From Oscillospiraceae bacterium (GTDB taxonomy: Bacteria; Bacillota; Clostridia; Oscillospirales; CAG-382), in assembly GCA_015064955.1 (NCBI GenBank), contig SVRD01000007.1, forward strand, positions 1 to 64,000: a stretch of DNA of 64,000 bases, read 5' to 3'. Both the position numbers and the translations under genes were made by a program. Shown here in pieces: positions 34,962 to 42,301 of the stretch (the first letter of the stretch is position 1; each line of letters begins with the position of its first letter). Below the pieces are notes generated by a model. The model had not been told where the DNA came from. It searched no databases and saw only the letters and a program-made list of their open reading frames with translations.

Positions 34962-34982
34962 TTTGCTGTTAAGGTATATATA
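34962..34982 (+). promoter_or_regulatory. promoter element shared with the ECF sigma operon
   Basis: TTTGCTGTTA-N5-TATATA, identical in layout to the element at 32803, lies 12 nt before the zinc-ribbon start codon. Confidence 0.45.
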
Positions 34983-34994
34983 AGAGGTGATCGT

Positions 34995-36131
34995 ATGGAT
35001 AACCGTGCCGAAAAAGCAAAAAGAAAAAACGATATGAATCGGGTCAGGACCGACAGTGCGCGAGATATGCGGGCGGTAAAGCATTTTGACCACCCCTACG
35101 TGCTCGACGGCTGTCCGATACAGCCGATAGAAAGCTATATCCTTGCCGACCGCGACAACTGGGGAAGCTATGCCGAGCTCAGCTTCAAAAGCCTTTCGGA
35201 AAAACCGCTCAAACGGTTAAAGATACGGCTCGACTTTTACTATTATCAGAATATTCCCTATAATTCTCTCTTTTTTGAGTATTGCCGGCGCGATCTGACG
35301 TTTGGTAAAATATATATCGGGACAGAGCCGATAAAGGACAGAACGGCATTGAAGCGCGAATTGATATATTGCAACGAATCGTTCGGCGAGGGAGCATATA
35401 TTCCTCTGCCCGAAAGCAGCTATACCGATATCGTGTTTTACATCGAGGAAGCCGAGTTTGAAAACGGCGAGGTCGAGTATTACGGCAAAAAATTGAACAA
35501 CAGAGGAAGAAGATTATCAGAGCTTGACGAGGTGGAGCGGCGAATATTGCTCCGCGAAAAGCGTTTTGCGAGGTACGAGGCGGTGTTCCCGTCGAAAAAT
35601 CTTCCGATGTTTTCGGATTCGGGCTGGGTTTGCTGCTGCGGTCACAAAAACACTAACGAGGTCGAGCAGTGCAAGCGATGTATGCGCCCGCGCGAGCTCC
35701 AGAGAGAGCTTATAAGCGAACCCGCCATCGCCGCGCGCAAGAAGGAATACGCGTCACAGCCGTCGGCGGTACTGTATCACGATAAATCGCGTTTTCCGCA
35801 GAATAAATATCTGCAGAACAAAGCAGACCTCGAGCGCAGGGAAGAGGAGATCAAACGCTCAAAGGCGAATCTCGAGGAACAGGCAAGGCAAAGACGCCGC
35901 AAGGAATCGCATTGGCTTTTCAGAGGGTTTGCTACGTATATTATCTTCCTGTCGCTGTCGGTGATAATCGCGGTCTTTTTGCTGTTTACCGATGTTTCGC
36001 GCGATGGTGACAGCTTTATAAAGATGCTTCACCGTATATTTGAGGGCGACAGCTCGGTGTTTGAATTCTTCGGCTTTGAGGGGGAGGAAGAGGAGCCGAG
36101 GCACACGGTTCAAAAAATGCATTACGATTAA
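34995..36131 (+). CDS. unknown zinc-ribbon membrane protein
   Basis: I do not recognise a family. The 378-residue protein has a basic N-terminus, a beta-rich domain (about 35-160), a zinc ribbon near residue 215 (CCCGHKNTNEVEQCKRC, two CxxC-like knuckles), a Lys/Arg/Glu-rich coiled coil (about 270-305), one membrane helix (about 315-335; YIIFLSLSVIIAVFLLF) and a short acidic tail. It starts behind AGAGGTG and ends at a terminator. The layout suggests a tail-anchored cytoplasmic protein that senses or assembles at the membrane. Promoter similarity to the ECF sigma operon suggests common control. Confidence 0.75.
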   Translation: MDNRAEKAKRKNDMNRVRTDSARDMRAVKHFDHPYVLDGCPIQPIESYILADRDNWGSYAELSFKSLSEKPLKRLKIRLDFYYYQNIPYNSLFFEYCRRDLTFGKIYIGTEPIKDRTALKRELIYCNESFGEGAYIPLPESSYTDIVFYIEEAEFENGEVEYYGKKLNNRGRRLSELDEVERRILLREKRFARYEAVFPSKNLPMFSDSGWVCCCGHKNTNEVEQCKRCMRPRELQRELISEPAIAARKKEYASQPSAVLYHDKSRFPQNKYLQNKADLERREEEIKRSKANLEEQARQRRRKESHWLFRGFATYIIFLSLSVIIAVFLLFTDVSRDGDSFIKMLHRIFEGDSSVFEFFGFEGEEEEPRHTVQKMHYD

Positions 36132-36136
36132 TAAAA

Positions 36137-36168
36137 AGGACGGCTTGTAAAAGCCGTCCTCTCGTTTT
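36137..36168. terminator. bidirectional terminator
   Basis: Perfect AGGACGGCTT / AAGCCGTCCT stem with GTAA loop. T-rich tracts on both sides serve the convergent zinc-ribbon and rubrerythrin genes. Confidence 0.85.
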
Positions 36169-36175
36169 GTATATT

Positions 36176-36715
36176 TTAGAACTTGCTGACTTTCTTCTGG
36201 AAGTATGCCTTCGGATGCTGGCAAACGGGGCACATTTCGGGAGCCTTCTTGCCGACGTGAATATGACCGCAGTTGGTGCAGATCCAAACCTGAACCTCTT
36301 CGGAAACGAAAATGGTTTCGGTGTTGAGCTTTTCGAGAAGTGCGCGGTATCTTTCCTCGTGTTCCTTTTCGATCTTGCCTACTGCTTCGAAGAGATATGC
36401 GATTCTGTCAAATCCCTCTTCCTTAGCGGTCTTTGCAAATCCTGCGTACATATCTGTCCATTCGTAATTTTCGCCTTCAGCCGCGTCGAGAAGGTTGGTA
36501 GCGGTGTCGGGCACTTTGTCGCCGTGAAGGATCTTGAACCAAAGCTTAGCGTGTTCCTTTTCGTTGCCTGCGGTTTCTTCGAAAATGTCGGCAATAACGG
36601 TGTAGCCTGCTTTTCTTGCTTCGCTTGCGTAGTAGGTGTACTTGTTGCGTGCCTGCGATTCGCCTGCGAATGCGGTCATGAGATTCTGTTCTGTCTTGCT
36701 GCCTTTGAGTTCCAT
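36176..36715 (-). CDS. rubrerythrin
   Basis: Rubrerythrin reduces hydrogen peroxide in anaerobes. The 179 residues hold a diiron four-helix domain (1-140; [26 protein letters not shown]-type ligands) and a C-terminal rubredoxin-like iron site with two CxxC knuckles ([17 protein letters not shown]). It follows the Fur/PerR gene by 31 nt and shares its promoter, so both are probably under the palindromic operator upstream. A good AGGAGA ribosome site precedes the start. Confidence 0.95.
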   Translation of the reverse strand: MELKGSKTEQNLMTAFAGESQARNKYTYYASEARKAGYTVIADIFEETAGNEKEHAKLWFKILHGDKVPDTATNLLDAAEGENYEWTDMYAGFAKTAKEEGFDRIAYLFEAVGKIEKEHEERYRALLEKLNTETIFVSEEVQVWICTNCGHIHVGKKAPEMCPVCQHPKAYFQKKVSKF

Positions 36716-36746
36716 AGTAAGTTCTCCTTTAAAGTTATATGTTTTT

Positions 36747-37145
36747 TTAATTTAATTCGATTATTTTGCAATCGGGGCATTTGCCGTAGAATACGGTTTC
36801 GTGTTTTACCGAAGCGAATCCGCTCTTTTCCTCGATAACGCCGTCTAAATCGTTGTCGTAATCTATATCGAAGAAATCGCAGAATCTGCCGCATTCGGTG
36901 CAACAGATGTGATGGTGCGGGGAAAGGTCGCCGTCGAAGCGGTCGGGTGAATTAATAACCGATATCCGACGTATAGTGCCTATTTCGGCTAGCCGATTGA
37001 GATTGCGGTAAACTGTTCCGAGACTTAAATTCGGCATGTCTTCGGATATCATCGCGTGGACCTGCTCGGCTGTCGGGTGGGTCTTTGTGCCTTGCACCGC
37101 CGAAAGAATAACACTTTTTTGTTTCGTGTTGCGCTCTTTTATCAT
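36747..37145 (-). CDS. perR: Fur-family regulator, PerR-like
   Basis: A 132-residue metalloregulator has a winged helix (1-75; [26 protein letters not shown]) and a dimerisation/metal domain with [11 protein letters not shown] and a C-terminal CPDC, giving the two CxxC pairs of the structural zinc site. HHH and Asp residues near DGDLSPHHH match the PerR regulatory metal site. With rubrerythrin next to it, a peroxide-response role (PerR) is more likely than iron control (Fur). The start overlaps an AGGAGG site. Confidence 0.85.
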   Translation of the reverse strand: MIKERNTKQKSVILSAVQGTKTHPTAEQVHAMISEDMPNLSLGTVYRNLNRLAEIGTIRRISVINSPDRFDGDLSPHHHICCTECGRFCDFFDIDYDNDLDGVIEEKSGFASVKHETVFYGKCPDCKIIELN

Positions 37146-37156
37146 CGGCCTCCTCC

Positions 37157-37179
37157 TTAATAGGAATTATTTCTATTAA
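37157..37179. promoter_or_regulatory. candidate PerR operator
   Basis: TTAATAG-N9-CTATTAA is a 23-bp palindrome resembling the PerR box (TTATAATNATTATAA). It starts immediately downstream of the -10 and covers the transcription start and the edge of the ribosome site, a position suited to autorepression. Confidence 0.7.
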
Positions 37180-37180
37180 C

Positions 37181-37209
37181 AATATATCATACCGATTGCC
37201 GTTTGTCAA
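37181..37209 (-). promoter_or_regulatory. promoter of perR-rubrerythrin
   Basis: TTGACA, 17 nt, TATATT on the minus strand, immediately upstream of the palindromic operator. Confidence 0.75.
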
Positions 37210-37228
37210 CAGTAAATTTATGTTTTTC

Positions 37229-37257
37229 TTTACTTTTTTTGCAAATGGTGATAAAAT
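37229..37257 (+). promoter_or_regulatory. promoter of the ygiQ operon
   Basis: TTTACT, 17 nt, TAAAAT on the plus strand, ending 31 nt before the chosen start codon. Confidence 0.55.
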
Positions 37258-37288
37258 GACATCGAATAGAAATAAGCGAGGTAGCGCT

Positions 37289-39163
37289 ATGCCTTTTTTG
37301 CCGATTTTTTCAAATGAAATAGATTACCGCCCCGATTTTGTTATCGTTACGGGCGATGCATACGTCGACCACCCCTCGTTCGGTACCGCGATAATTTCTC
37401 GCGTGCTGGAGGCGGAAGGTTACTCTGTTGCTATTATACCTCAACCCGACTATAAAAGTAAAGAGGATTTTATGAGATTCGGTCGACCTCGTTTGGCATT
37501 TTTGGTCAATGCGGGCAATATCGACTCGATGGTGGCGCACTATACCGCATCCAAAAAGAAGAGAAGCGAGGATTATTATTCCCCCGGCGGAAAGATCGGC
37601 AAGCGCCCCGACCGTGCTGTTATCGTTTATTGCAACCGCATAAGAGAAGCATTCGGCGACGTTCCGATAATCCTCGGCGGACTCGAGGCATCGACAAGAC
37701 GTTTCGCACATTACGATTATTGGACCGATTCGGTGAGAAGAAGCGTTCTCGTCGATTCGCGCGCGGATATGCTCACCTACGGTATGGGCGAAAATATTTT
37801 GCGCCGTCTTGCGTTTTTGCTCGACAAGGGCGTTCCGATAAGAAAGATCCGCGACGTGCGCGGCACCTGCTTTTTGGAGGATTCTTCGTTTGTTCCGCAT
37901 TTTGAATATGAATCCTGCGGAAGCTACGACGAGATCAAAACCGACAAGCGCGCCTTTGCAAAGGCATTCAAGATACAGTCGGACAATCAGGATCATATAT
38001 ACGGCAAGGCGATAACCGAAGCCTACGGCGACAAGATACTTGTTCAGAATCCGCCGATGCCTCCGCTCACCCGCAAGGAGCTCGATGCCGTCTATTCGCT
38101 TCCTTATATGCGTACCTATCACCCGTCCTATGAAAAAGAGGGCGGAGTGCCGGGTATCGAGGAGGTCAAATTCTCCATCGCGCACAACCGCGGCTGCTTC
38201 GGCGGCTGTAATTTCTGCTCGATAGCCTTTCATCAGGGCAGAACCGTCACCTCGCGCTCGATCGAATCCTGCGTTGCCGAAGCCGAAAAGATTGCCGAAA
38301 TGCCCGATTTCAAGGGCTATATTCACGACGTCGGCGGACCGAGTGCGAATTTCCGTACCAACGGCTGTGAAAAGGCGAAAAAATTCGGCGTATGCAAGGG
38401 AAAGAACTGTCTTTCGCCGAGCGTTTGCAAGAATCTGCACGTCGACCACAGCGAATATATCGAGCTGTTAAAGGCGATCGAGGCGGTCAAGGGAGTCAAA
38501 AAGGTATTTATCCGTTCGGGCTTGCGTTACGACTATATTATGGCGGATAAAAATCCGAAATTCTTCCGCAAGCTTGTAAACGACCACGTGAGCGGACATT
38601 TAAAAGTCGCGCCCGAGCATTGCTGCAACGACGTGCTGAAGCTTATGGGCAAGCCTCCGATCGAGGATTACGACAGATTCAAGGCGAAATTCGCACTTCT
38701 CACAAAGGAAGCGGGCAAGGAGCAATATATCGTTCCCTATCTTATTTCGTCCCACCCCGGAAGCACACTCGAATCGGCTATCGAGCTTGCGCTTTATTTA
38801 AAGAAAAATAACCTCAATCCCGAGCAGGTGCAGGATTTCTATCCCACACCGGGCACGGCAAGCACTTGTATGTTTTATTCGGGCATCGATCCGTTTACTC
38901 AAAAAGAGGTCTACGTGGCGCGCGAATATTCCGAAAAGCAAATGCAGCGCGCTCTCTTGCAGTATGCCCGCCCCGCAAATGCCGCAATCGTACGCAAAGC
39001 GCTGATAAAGGCAGGCAGGGAGGATCTTATCGGATTCGGAAGGGATTGTCTGGTACGCCCCGAGGTGAAGAAACAATTCGATAAGCAAAAGGAAGCAAGC
39101 AAACGCCGCTACGATGCACCGAAAAAGAAGAACAACGCACAAAGAAAGGGTAAAAAGAGATGA
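37289..39163 (+). CDS. YgiQ family radical SAM protein
   Basis: I choose the ATG at 37289 (MPFLPIF, 624 residues) because GCGAGGTAG lies 7 nt before it; the track start and the ATG at 37256 lie in or upstream of the promoter's -10. The protein shows the YgiQ pattern: FVIVTGDAYVDHPSFG at the N-terminus, ILGGLEASTRRFAHYDYW, and the radical SAM motif CFGGCNFC near residue 305, then a basic Lys/Arg-rich tail. The B12-like N-terminal half and radical SAM half are typical; the reaction of YgiQ proteins is unknown. It overlaps the next gene by ATGA. Confidence 0.93.
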   Translation: MPFLPIFSNEIDYRPDFVIVTGDAYVDHPSFGTAIISRVLEAEGYSVAIIPQPDYKSKEDFMRFGRPRLAFLVNAGNIDSMVAHYTASKKKRSEDYYSPGGKIGKRPDRAVIVYCNRIREAFGDVPIILGGLEASTRRFAHYDYWTDSVRRSVLVDSRADMLTYGMGENILRRLAFLLDKGVPIRKIRDVRGTCFLEDSSFVPHFEYESCGSYDEIKTDKRAFAKAFKIQSDNQDHIYGKAITEAYGDKILVQNPPMPPLTRKELDAVYSLPYMRTYHPSYEKEGGVPGIEEVKFSIAHNRGCFGGCNFCSIAFHQGRTVTSRSIESCVAEAEKIAEMPDFKGYIHDVGGPSANFRTNGCEKAKKFGVCKGKNCLSPSVCKNLHVDHSEYIELLKAIEAVKGVKKVFIRSGLRYDYIMADKNPKFFRKLVNDHVSGHLKVAPEHCCNDVLKLMGKPPIEDYDRFKAKFALLTKEAGKEQYIVPYLISSHPGSTLESAIELALYLKKNNLNPEQVQDFYPTPGTASTCMFYSGIDPFTQKEVYVAREYSEKQMQRALLQYARPANAAIVRKALIKAGREDLIGFGRDCLVRPEVKKQFDKQKEASKRRYDAPKKKNNAQRKGKKR

Positions 39164-39540
39164 ACGCAGTAAAGGGTTGCCACCACATCGCATTGAACGC
39201 AAGCGATTTTGACAAATCGGTCAATTTTTATAAAGCTCTCGGACTCAAGGAACGCGTCCGCTGGGACGGCGCGGTAATGCTCGATATGGGCGACGGCACC
39301 TGTATCGAGATCTTTGCACGAGGCGAGGACAGAGAACGTGTCGACGAGCGCTTCCTTCATCTCGCATTCAAGACCGACGACGTTGAAAATGCATATAATA
39401 CAGCAATAAGCGCGGGCGCGGTGAGCAAATCTTCTCCCTACGAGGCTTGCCCGCCGACAGCTGTTCCCCCGATAAAAATGCTCGTCGCCTTTGTTTACGG
39501 ACCCGACGGCGAGCTGCTCGAGTTTTTCAAGGAGATTTAA
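39160..39540 (+). CDS. VOC (glyoxalase/dioxygenase fold) family protein
   Basis: A 126-residue protein with two beta-alpha-beta-beta-beta units of the vicinal oxygen chelate fold: GCHHIALNASDFDKSVNFYKALG at the N-terminus and GELLEFFKE at the C-terminus. His and Glu in these segments sit where glyoxalase I-type proteins bind metal. The substrate is unknown. It overlaps ygiQ by 4 nt and is followed 2 nt later by the PH-domain gene, so the three form an operon. Confidence 0.88.
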   Translation: MNAVKGCHHIALNASDFDKSVNFYKALGLKERVRWDGAVMLDMGDGTCIEIFARGEDRERVDERFLHLAFKTDDVENAYNTAISAGAVSKSSPYEACPPTAVPPIKMLVAFVYGPDGELLEFFKEI

Positions 39541-39542
39541 TT

Positions 39543-40088
39543 ATGACGTTTGACGATTACGATTTTGCAAAGCCATATATTTCGGGCGATGAATATATTA
39601 TCTGGCAGGGAAGACCTCAAAAGAAGATTCGGTTTTCGATGCAGGATATCCTTCTTTTCGCTTTCGGATTGGTCTGGTGTGCGCTCGTTGCATCTGCGCT
39701 TTACAAATCCTGGCCGACGGGCGATACTATGACGAAAATAATGCTTCCTTTTATGCTTGTGTTCGGCTTTTCGTTTACGATAGGTCAGACCATATTTTCA
39801 AAGGTGATGCTCTTTAAAACCGCATACGTTATCACCACAAGAAAAATTATACGTAAAAGAGGCAAAAGCATCGACACACTCGAAAAGGACAATATGCCCG
39901 AGATGCGTGTCAAAGCTTATCCCGACGGAAGCGGAAGCATAAGATTCGGTTATCTTGAAACGCGAAGCAGCAGAAACCGCGGAGTAAGTATTTCGTCGAG
40001 AGATAACCCCGGTATATTCAATATCGAAAACGTTGATTCGGTCGCAAAGGTACAGCAGGCAGTTTATAAAATGCTCGAAAGCGAATAG
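39543..40088 (+). CDS. PH-domain-like membrane protein
   Basis: The start is ATG 39543 (MTFDDYDF, 181 residues) after AAGGAG; the longer track ORF reads through the VOC gene in another frame. It has an N-terminal GDEYIIWQGRPQKK, two adjacent membrane helices (about 35-55 and 65-85) and a bacterial PH-like domain (about 90-178; TAYVITTRKIIRKRG, then an ARG-type beta sheet and a C-terminal helix). This matches small YdbS-like membrane proteins of unknown function. Confidence 0.82.
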   Translation: MTFDDYDFAKPYISGDEYIIWQGRPQKKIRFSMQDILLFAFGLVWCALVASALYKSWPTGDTMTKIMLPFMLVFGFSFTIGQTIFSKVMLFKTAYVITTRKIIRKRGKSIDTLEKDNMPEMRVKAYPDGSGSIRFGYLETRSSRNRGVSISSRDNPGIFNIENVDSVAKVQQAVYKMLESE

Positions 40089-40128
40089 AATATCACGCTG
40101 ACGTTAGTCAGCATATCACTATACAAAA

Positions 40129-40170
40129 AGGAAGAGAAGACTCGTTGTTATACGAATCTTCTCTTTTCTG
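40129..40170. terminator. terminator between convergent genes
   Basis: AGAGAAGACTCGT pairs with ACGAATCTTCTCT (one mismatch) and is followed by TTTTC on the plus strand, with an A-rich tract on the other side. Confidence 0.7.
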
Positions 40171-40179
40171 TTGCTTGTT

Positions 40180-41079
40180 CTATTTGTCTCGGTGGTCTGC
40201 AACTATTTCTTTGCATATCTTTACGAACTCGGAATCCTCGGTGTAGATATTAAACAGTTCGTGTAACCAGGGGTTATCCTCAAAAAGCGTCAGCTCTGCA
40301 TATTCCTCCTCGGTCGGCCATCTGTCGTCAAAGATCAATCCATCCTTCAATCTATCCTTTACTACATAAGAGGATGACGGTACAACGGTTATAACATAGT
40401 CCTCTATTTTCATATAAACCAACAACGAAGTCTCTCCTGACCAGCTTTTGCAATTTATATATACGGGAATCCCTTCTTTTACGTATTGATAATCGCGCGG
40501 TCTGTGATCGTCGGCGTTGCCATGGAAATATTCGTCCCAATTCTGTGTCGGTGGATATGCATAGAATGGTATTTTTGACTTCCAAGGGTCACGTGTGGGT
40601 ATTACTTGCCAATCAAAAATAATTGTAAAGTCACGTTTTCTTATTTCGGGATCGTGGTTATAGGCATTTACATATTCTAACATTAGCCTGTTTCTGCCAC
40701 CACGGTAAAAAAGAAAATTTGTTAATGGTTTTAGCTTTGCAGGATCTATCAATTTTGTAAAAGACGTGCTGCGGTCCTTAACAAATTCATCCCAGTCGGC
40801 ATAGAAACCACTTGAAACTAAATCACGGTCGTTGCGGCTTTTGACCATCTCGTAAAACTCTTCATCGGTGATCACACCGTCGTCATACGGCGATTCGGAA
40901 ACAGCTGTTGAGCTTTCGGTTGCAATAGAAGTATCGGGTGTGGTTGTATCGTCATAAGAGGTTATGCCGTTTATTTCGCTTGCTTCATTTACAAAAGAAG
41001 ATTCCGCTATATTGCTTTCCGAACATGCTGCAGTGAAAAGCATTACCGCGGCAAACAGTATGCAGATTAGTTTTTTCAT
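40180..41079 (-). CDS. lipoprotein of unknown function
   Basis: The start is 41079 (MKKLICIL, 299 residues) behind AAGGAG. The lipobox is TAAC (Cys19); a Ser/Thr linker to about residue 65 is followed by an alpha/beta domain rich in Trp, Tyr and Pro that I do not recognise. The first 69 bp of the gene region are a near copy of the leader of the neighbouring lipoprotein gene, and the sequence just upstream is a relic of the PBP gene, so it was probably placed here by recombination. No clear promoter lies directly upstream; it may be read from the promoters at 42.0-42.2 kb. Confidence 0.75.
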   Translation of the reverse strand: MKKLICILFAAVMLFTAACSESNIAESSFVNEASEINGITSYDDTTTPDTSIATESSTAVSESPYDDGVITDEEFYEMVKSRNDRDLVSSGFYADWDEFVKDRSTSFTKLIDPAKLKPLTNFLFYRGGRNRLMLEYVNAYNHDPEIRKRDFTIIFDWQVIPTRDPWKSKIPFYAYPPTQNWDEYFHGNADDHRPRDYQYVKEGIPVYINCKSWSGETSLLVYMKIEDYVITVVPSSSYVVKDRLKDGLIFDDRWPTEEEYAELTLFEDNPWLHELFNIYTEDSEFVKICKEIVADHRDK

Positions 41080-41092
41080 GTTGTTCTCCTTC
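41024..41092. repeat. lipoprotein leader duplication, copy A
   Basis: About 69 bp covering the ribosome site and signal-peptide codons match 41835-41903 in the next lipoprotein gene with roughly eight differences. The mature parts of the two proteins are unrelated. Confidence 0.8.
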
Positions 41093-41156
41093 GTCAATAC
41101 ATATCGCGCCGGTGACCTTATCTCATTGAACTATGACGTGACTGTCGCAGTATTCG
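41092..41156. repeat. 65-bp relic of the PBP gene at a lipoprotein 3' end
   Basis: This stretch matches 42706-42770, inside the PBP gene, with only three differences over 65 bp and in the same orientation and frame. One difference turns the PBP Trp codon (TGG) into the TGA stop of the lipoprotein gene. Confidence 0.92.
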
Positions 41157-41890
41157 TCGGGACATTCCTTTATCGAATCGAGCCAGATCTTTCCGTTTTC
41201 GTCCTCGGGGAGCAGGGTAATGTAAAAATCAACGGTTCCGTTTTCGGAAAATTCTTTGAGTGTTTTCGCACTGACATATCCGACGTACATAAATTCGGGT
41301 ATGAGAGCAAGCTGCTTGGTGCAGTATCCGGTAAGGTCTGCGCCATTTGTAATATCGGTCGCCCTGTCGGACCAATAGCTTTCGGGCGGGATAACGGGCA
41401 TCGGATCGTTGGGCGCAAAGTCGACCTCATAGTAGGGCGATTCCTTTAAAATATCAGCTTGCTCCAAAAAGTCTTGGGTTATACCGCTTGCGGTGTCGTT
41501 CCAGCCCGAAGCGGAAGTTACAAACACGCCGAGATAGAATTCAACGTCGTCGTTGCAGTTTTCGAGTGCCCCGATAACCGAAGCGTCATCATTTTCACCG
41601 TTGTAAGAATACCATTCGGCAAGGTTTCCGCTTTTCTTTACGATAGCGTTGTCGAAGCAGTATTCTCCGTCAAAATAAACGCGTGTCGGCTGTGTTTCCG
41701 GTGAGGAGCTTTCGTCGTTGCTGCTTTCTGTTTCGGAACCTGTCGAGTCATTACTGCTTTCGGCGGTAACAGAGCTGTTGTCCGCAACCGAAGAGCTGTC
41801 TGCTTCAGAACCGTTTTCCGAACTGTTATCTGAGCAAGCTGCAGTAAAAAGCATGACCGCGGCAAACAGTATGTATATTAGTTTTTTCAT
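41123..41890 (-). CDS. lipoprotein with PBP-derived C-terminus
   Basis: A 255-residue protein has a lipobox (TAAC, Cys19) and a Ser/Asp/Glu linker to about residue 67, then an unknown alpha/beta domain. Its last ten or so residues (EYCDSHVIVQ) are the same as a PBP segment (EYCDSHVMVQ), because the gene's 3' end is a copy of PBP coding DNA; the stop is a mutated Trp codon. Two promoters lie 110-310 nt upstream. It probably sits on the outer membrane face; function unknown. Confidence 0.75.
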   Translation of the reverse strand: MKKLIYILFAAVMLFTAACSDNSSENGSEADSSSVADNSSVTAESSNDSTGSETESSNDESSSPETQPTRVYFDGEYCFDNAIVKKSGNLAEWYSYNGENDDASVIGALENCNDDVEFYLGVFVTSASGWNDTASGITQDFLEQADILKESPYYEVDFAPNDPMPVIPPESYWSDRATDITNGADLTGYCTKQLALIPEFMYVGYVSAKTLKEFSENGTVDFYITLLPEDENGKIWLDSIKECPDEYCDSHVIVQ

Positions 41891-41903
41891 ATTGTTCTCC
41901 TTT
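41835..41903. repeat. lipoprotein leader duplication, copy B
   Basis: Partner of 41024-41092. It covers the ribosome site and signal peptide of the 255-residue lipoprotein. Confidence 0.8.
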
Positions 41904-42002
41904 AATATTTCATATTTAAACGCTTTACGTTGTTTTGCTTAAATATTTGCTTGCTTTTAAGCGATTGGAATATAGTCCATTGGCAATACCTCCGTTTCCG
42001 AT

Positions 42003-42031
42003 ACAATACCCTTTCACTATTAATATGTCGA
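42003..42031 (-). promoter_or_regulatory. second (weaker) promoter of the lipoprotein gene
   Basis: TCGACA, 17 nt, TATTGT on the minus strand. The surrounding sequence (GAAAGGGTATT) repeats that of the promoter at 42170, so the two probably arose by duplication. The 410-bp gap between the lipoprotein and PBP genes holds these two promoters and the PBP terminator, and no gene that I can see. Confidence 0.5.
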
Positions 42032-42169
42032 GAAACCCGAAAACGTCTATAAAAAAATACAAAATTTTTTAATTTATATATTCGTACAAACAATTTCGGT
42101 CATTCGGTTTGAAAAAGCATTGATATTTACGCATGTATCGGCCGTTTGTAAACGTTTGTCCCTGCTCAT

Positions 42170-42198
42170 ATAATACCCTTTCATTATAGAAATGTCAA
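42170..42198 (-). promoter_or_regulatory. strong promoter of the lipoprotein gene
   Basis: TTGACA, 17 nt, TATTAT on the minus strand, about 280 nt upstream of the start, giving a long AT-rich leader. Confidence 0.65.
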
Positions 42199-42249
42199 GA
42201 AACAGTCAAACACCAATAAAATTTTTAGGAATTTTTAATTTTTTCACAA

Positions 42250-42290
42250 AAAACACCTCCGAACGCGCAAAGCGAACGGAGGTGTTTTGC
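42250..42290 (-). terminator. terminator of the PBP gene
   Basis: Perfect AAAACACCTCCG / CGGAGGTGTTTT stem with A/T-rich flanks, just after the PBP stop codon on the minus strand. Confidence 0.85.
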
Positions 42291-42301
42291 TATTTGACGC
42301 T

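Noticed and set aside
40093-40112. GCTGAC-GTTA-GTCAGC hairpin as a terminator
   Set aside because: No T-run follows; the stronger hairpin at 40129-40170 is more likely to end the ygiQ operon.
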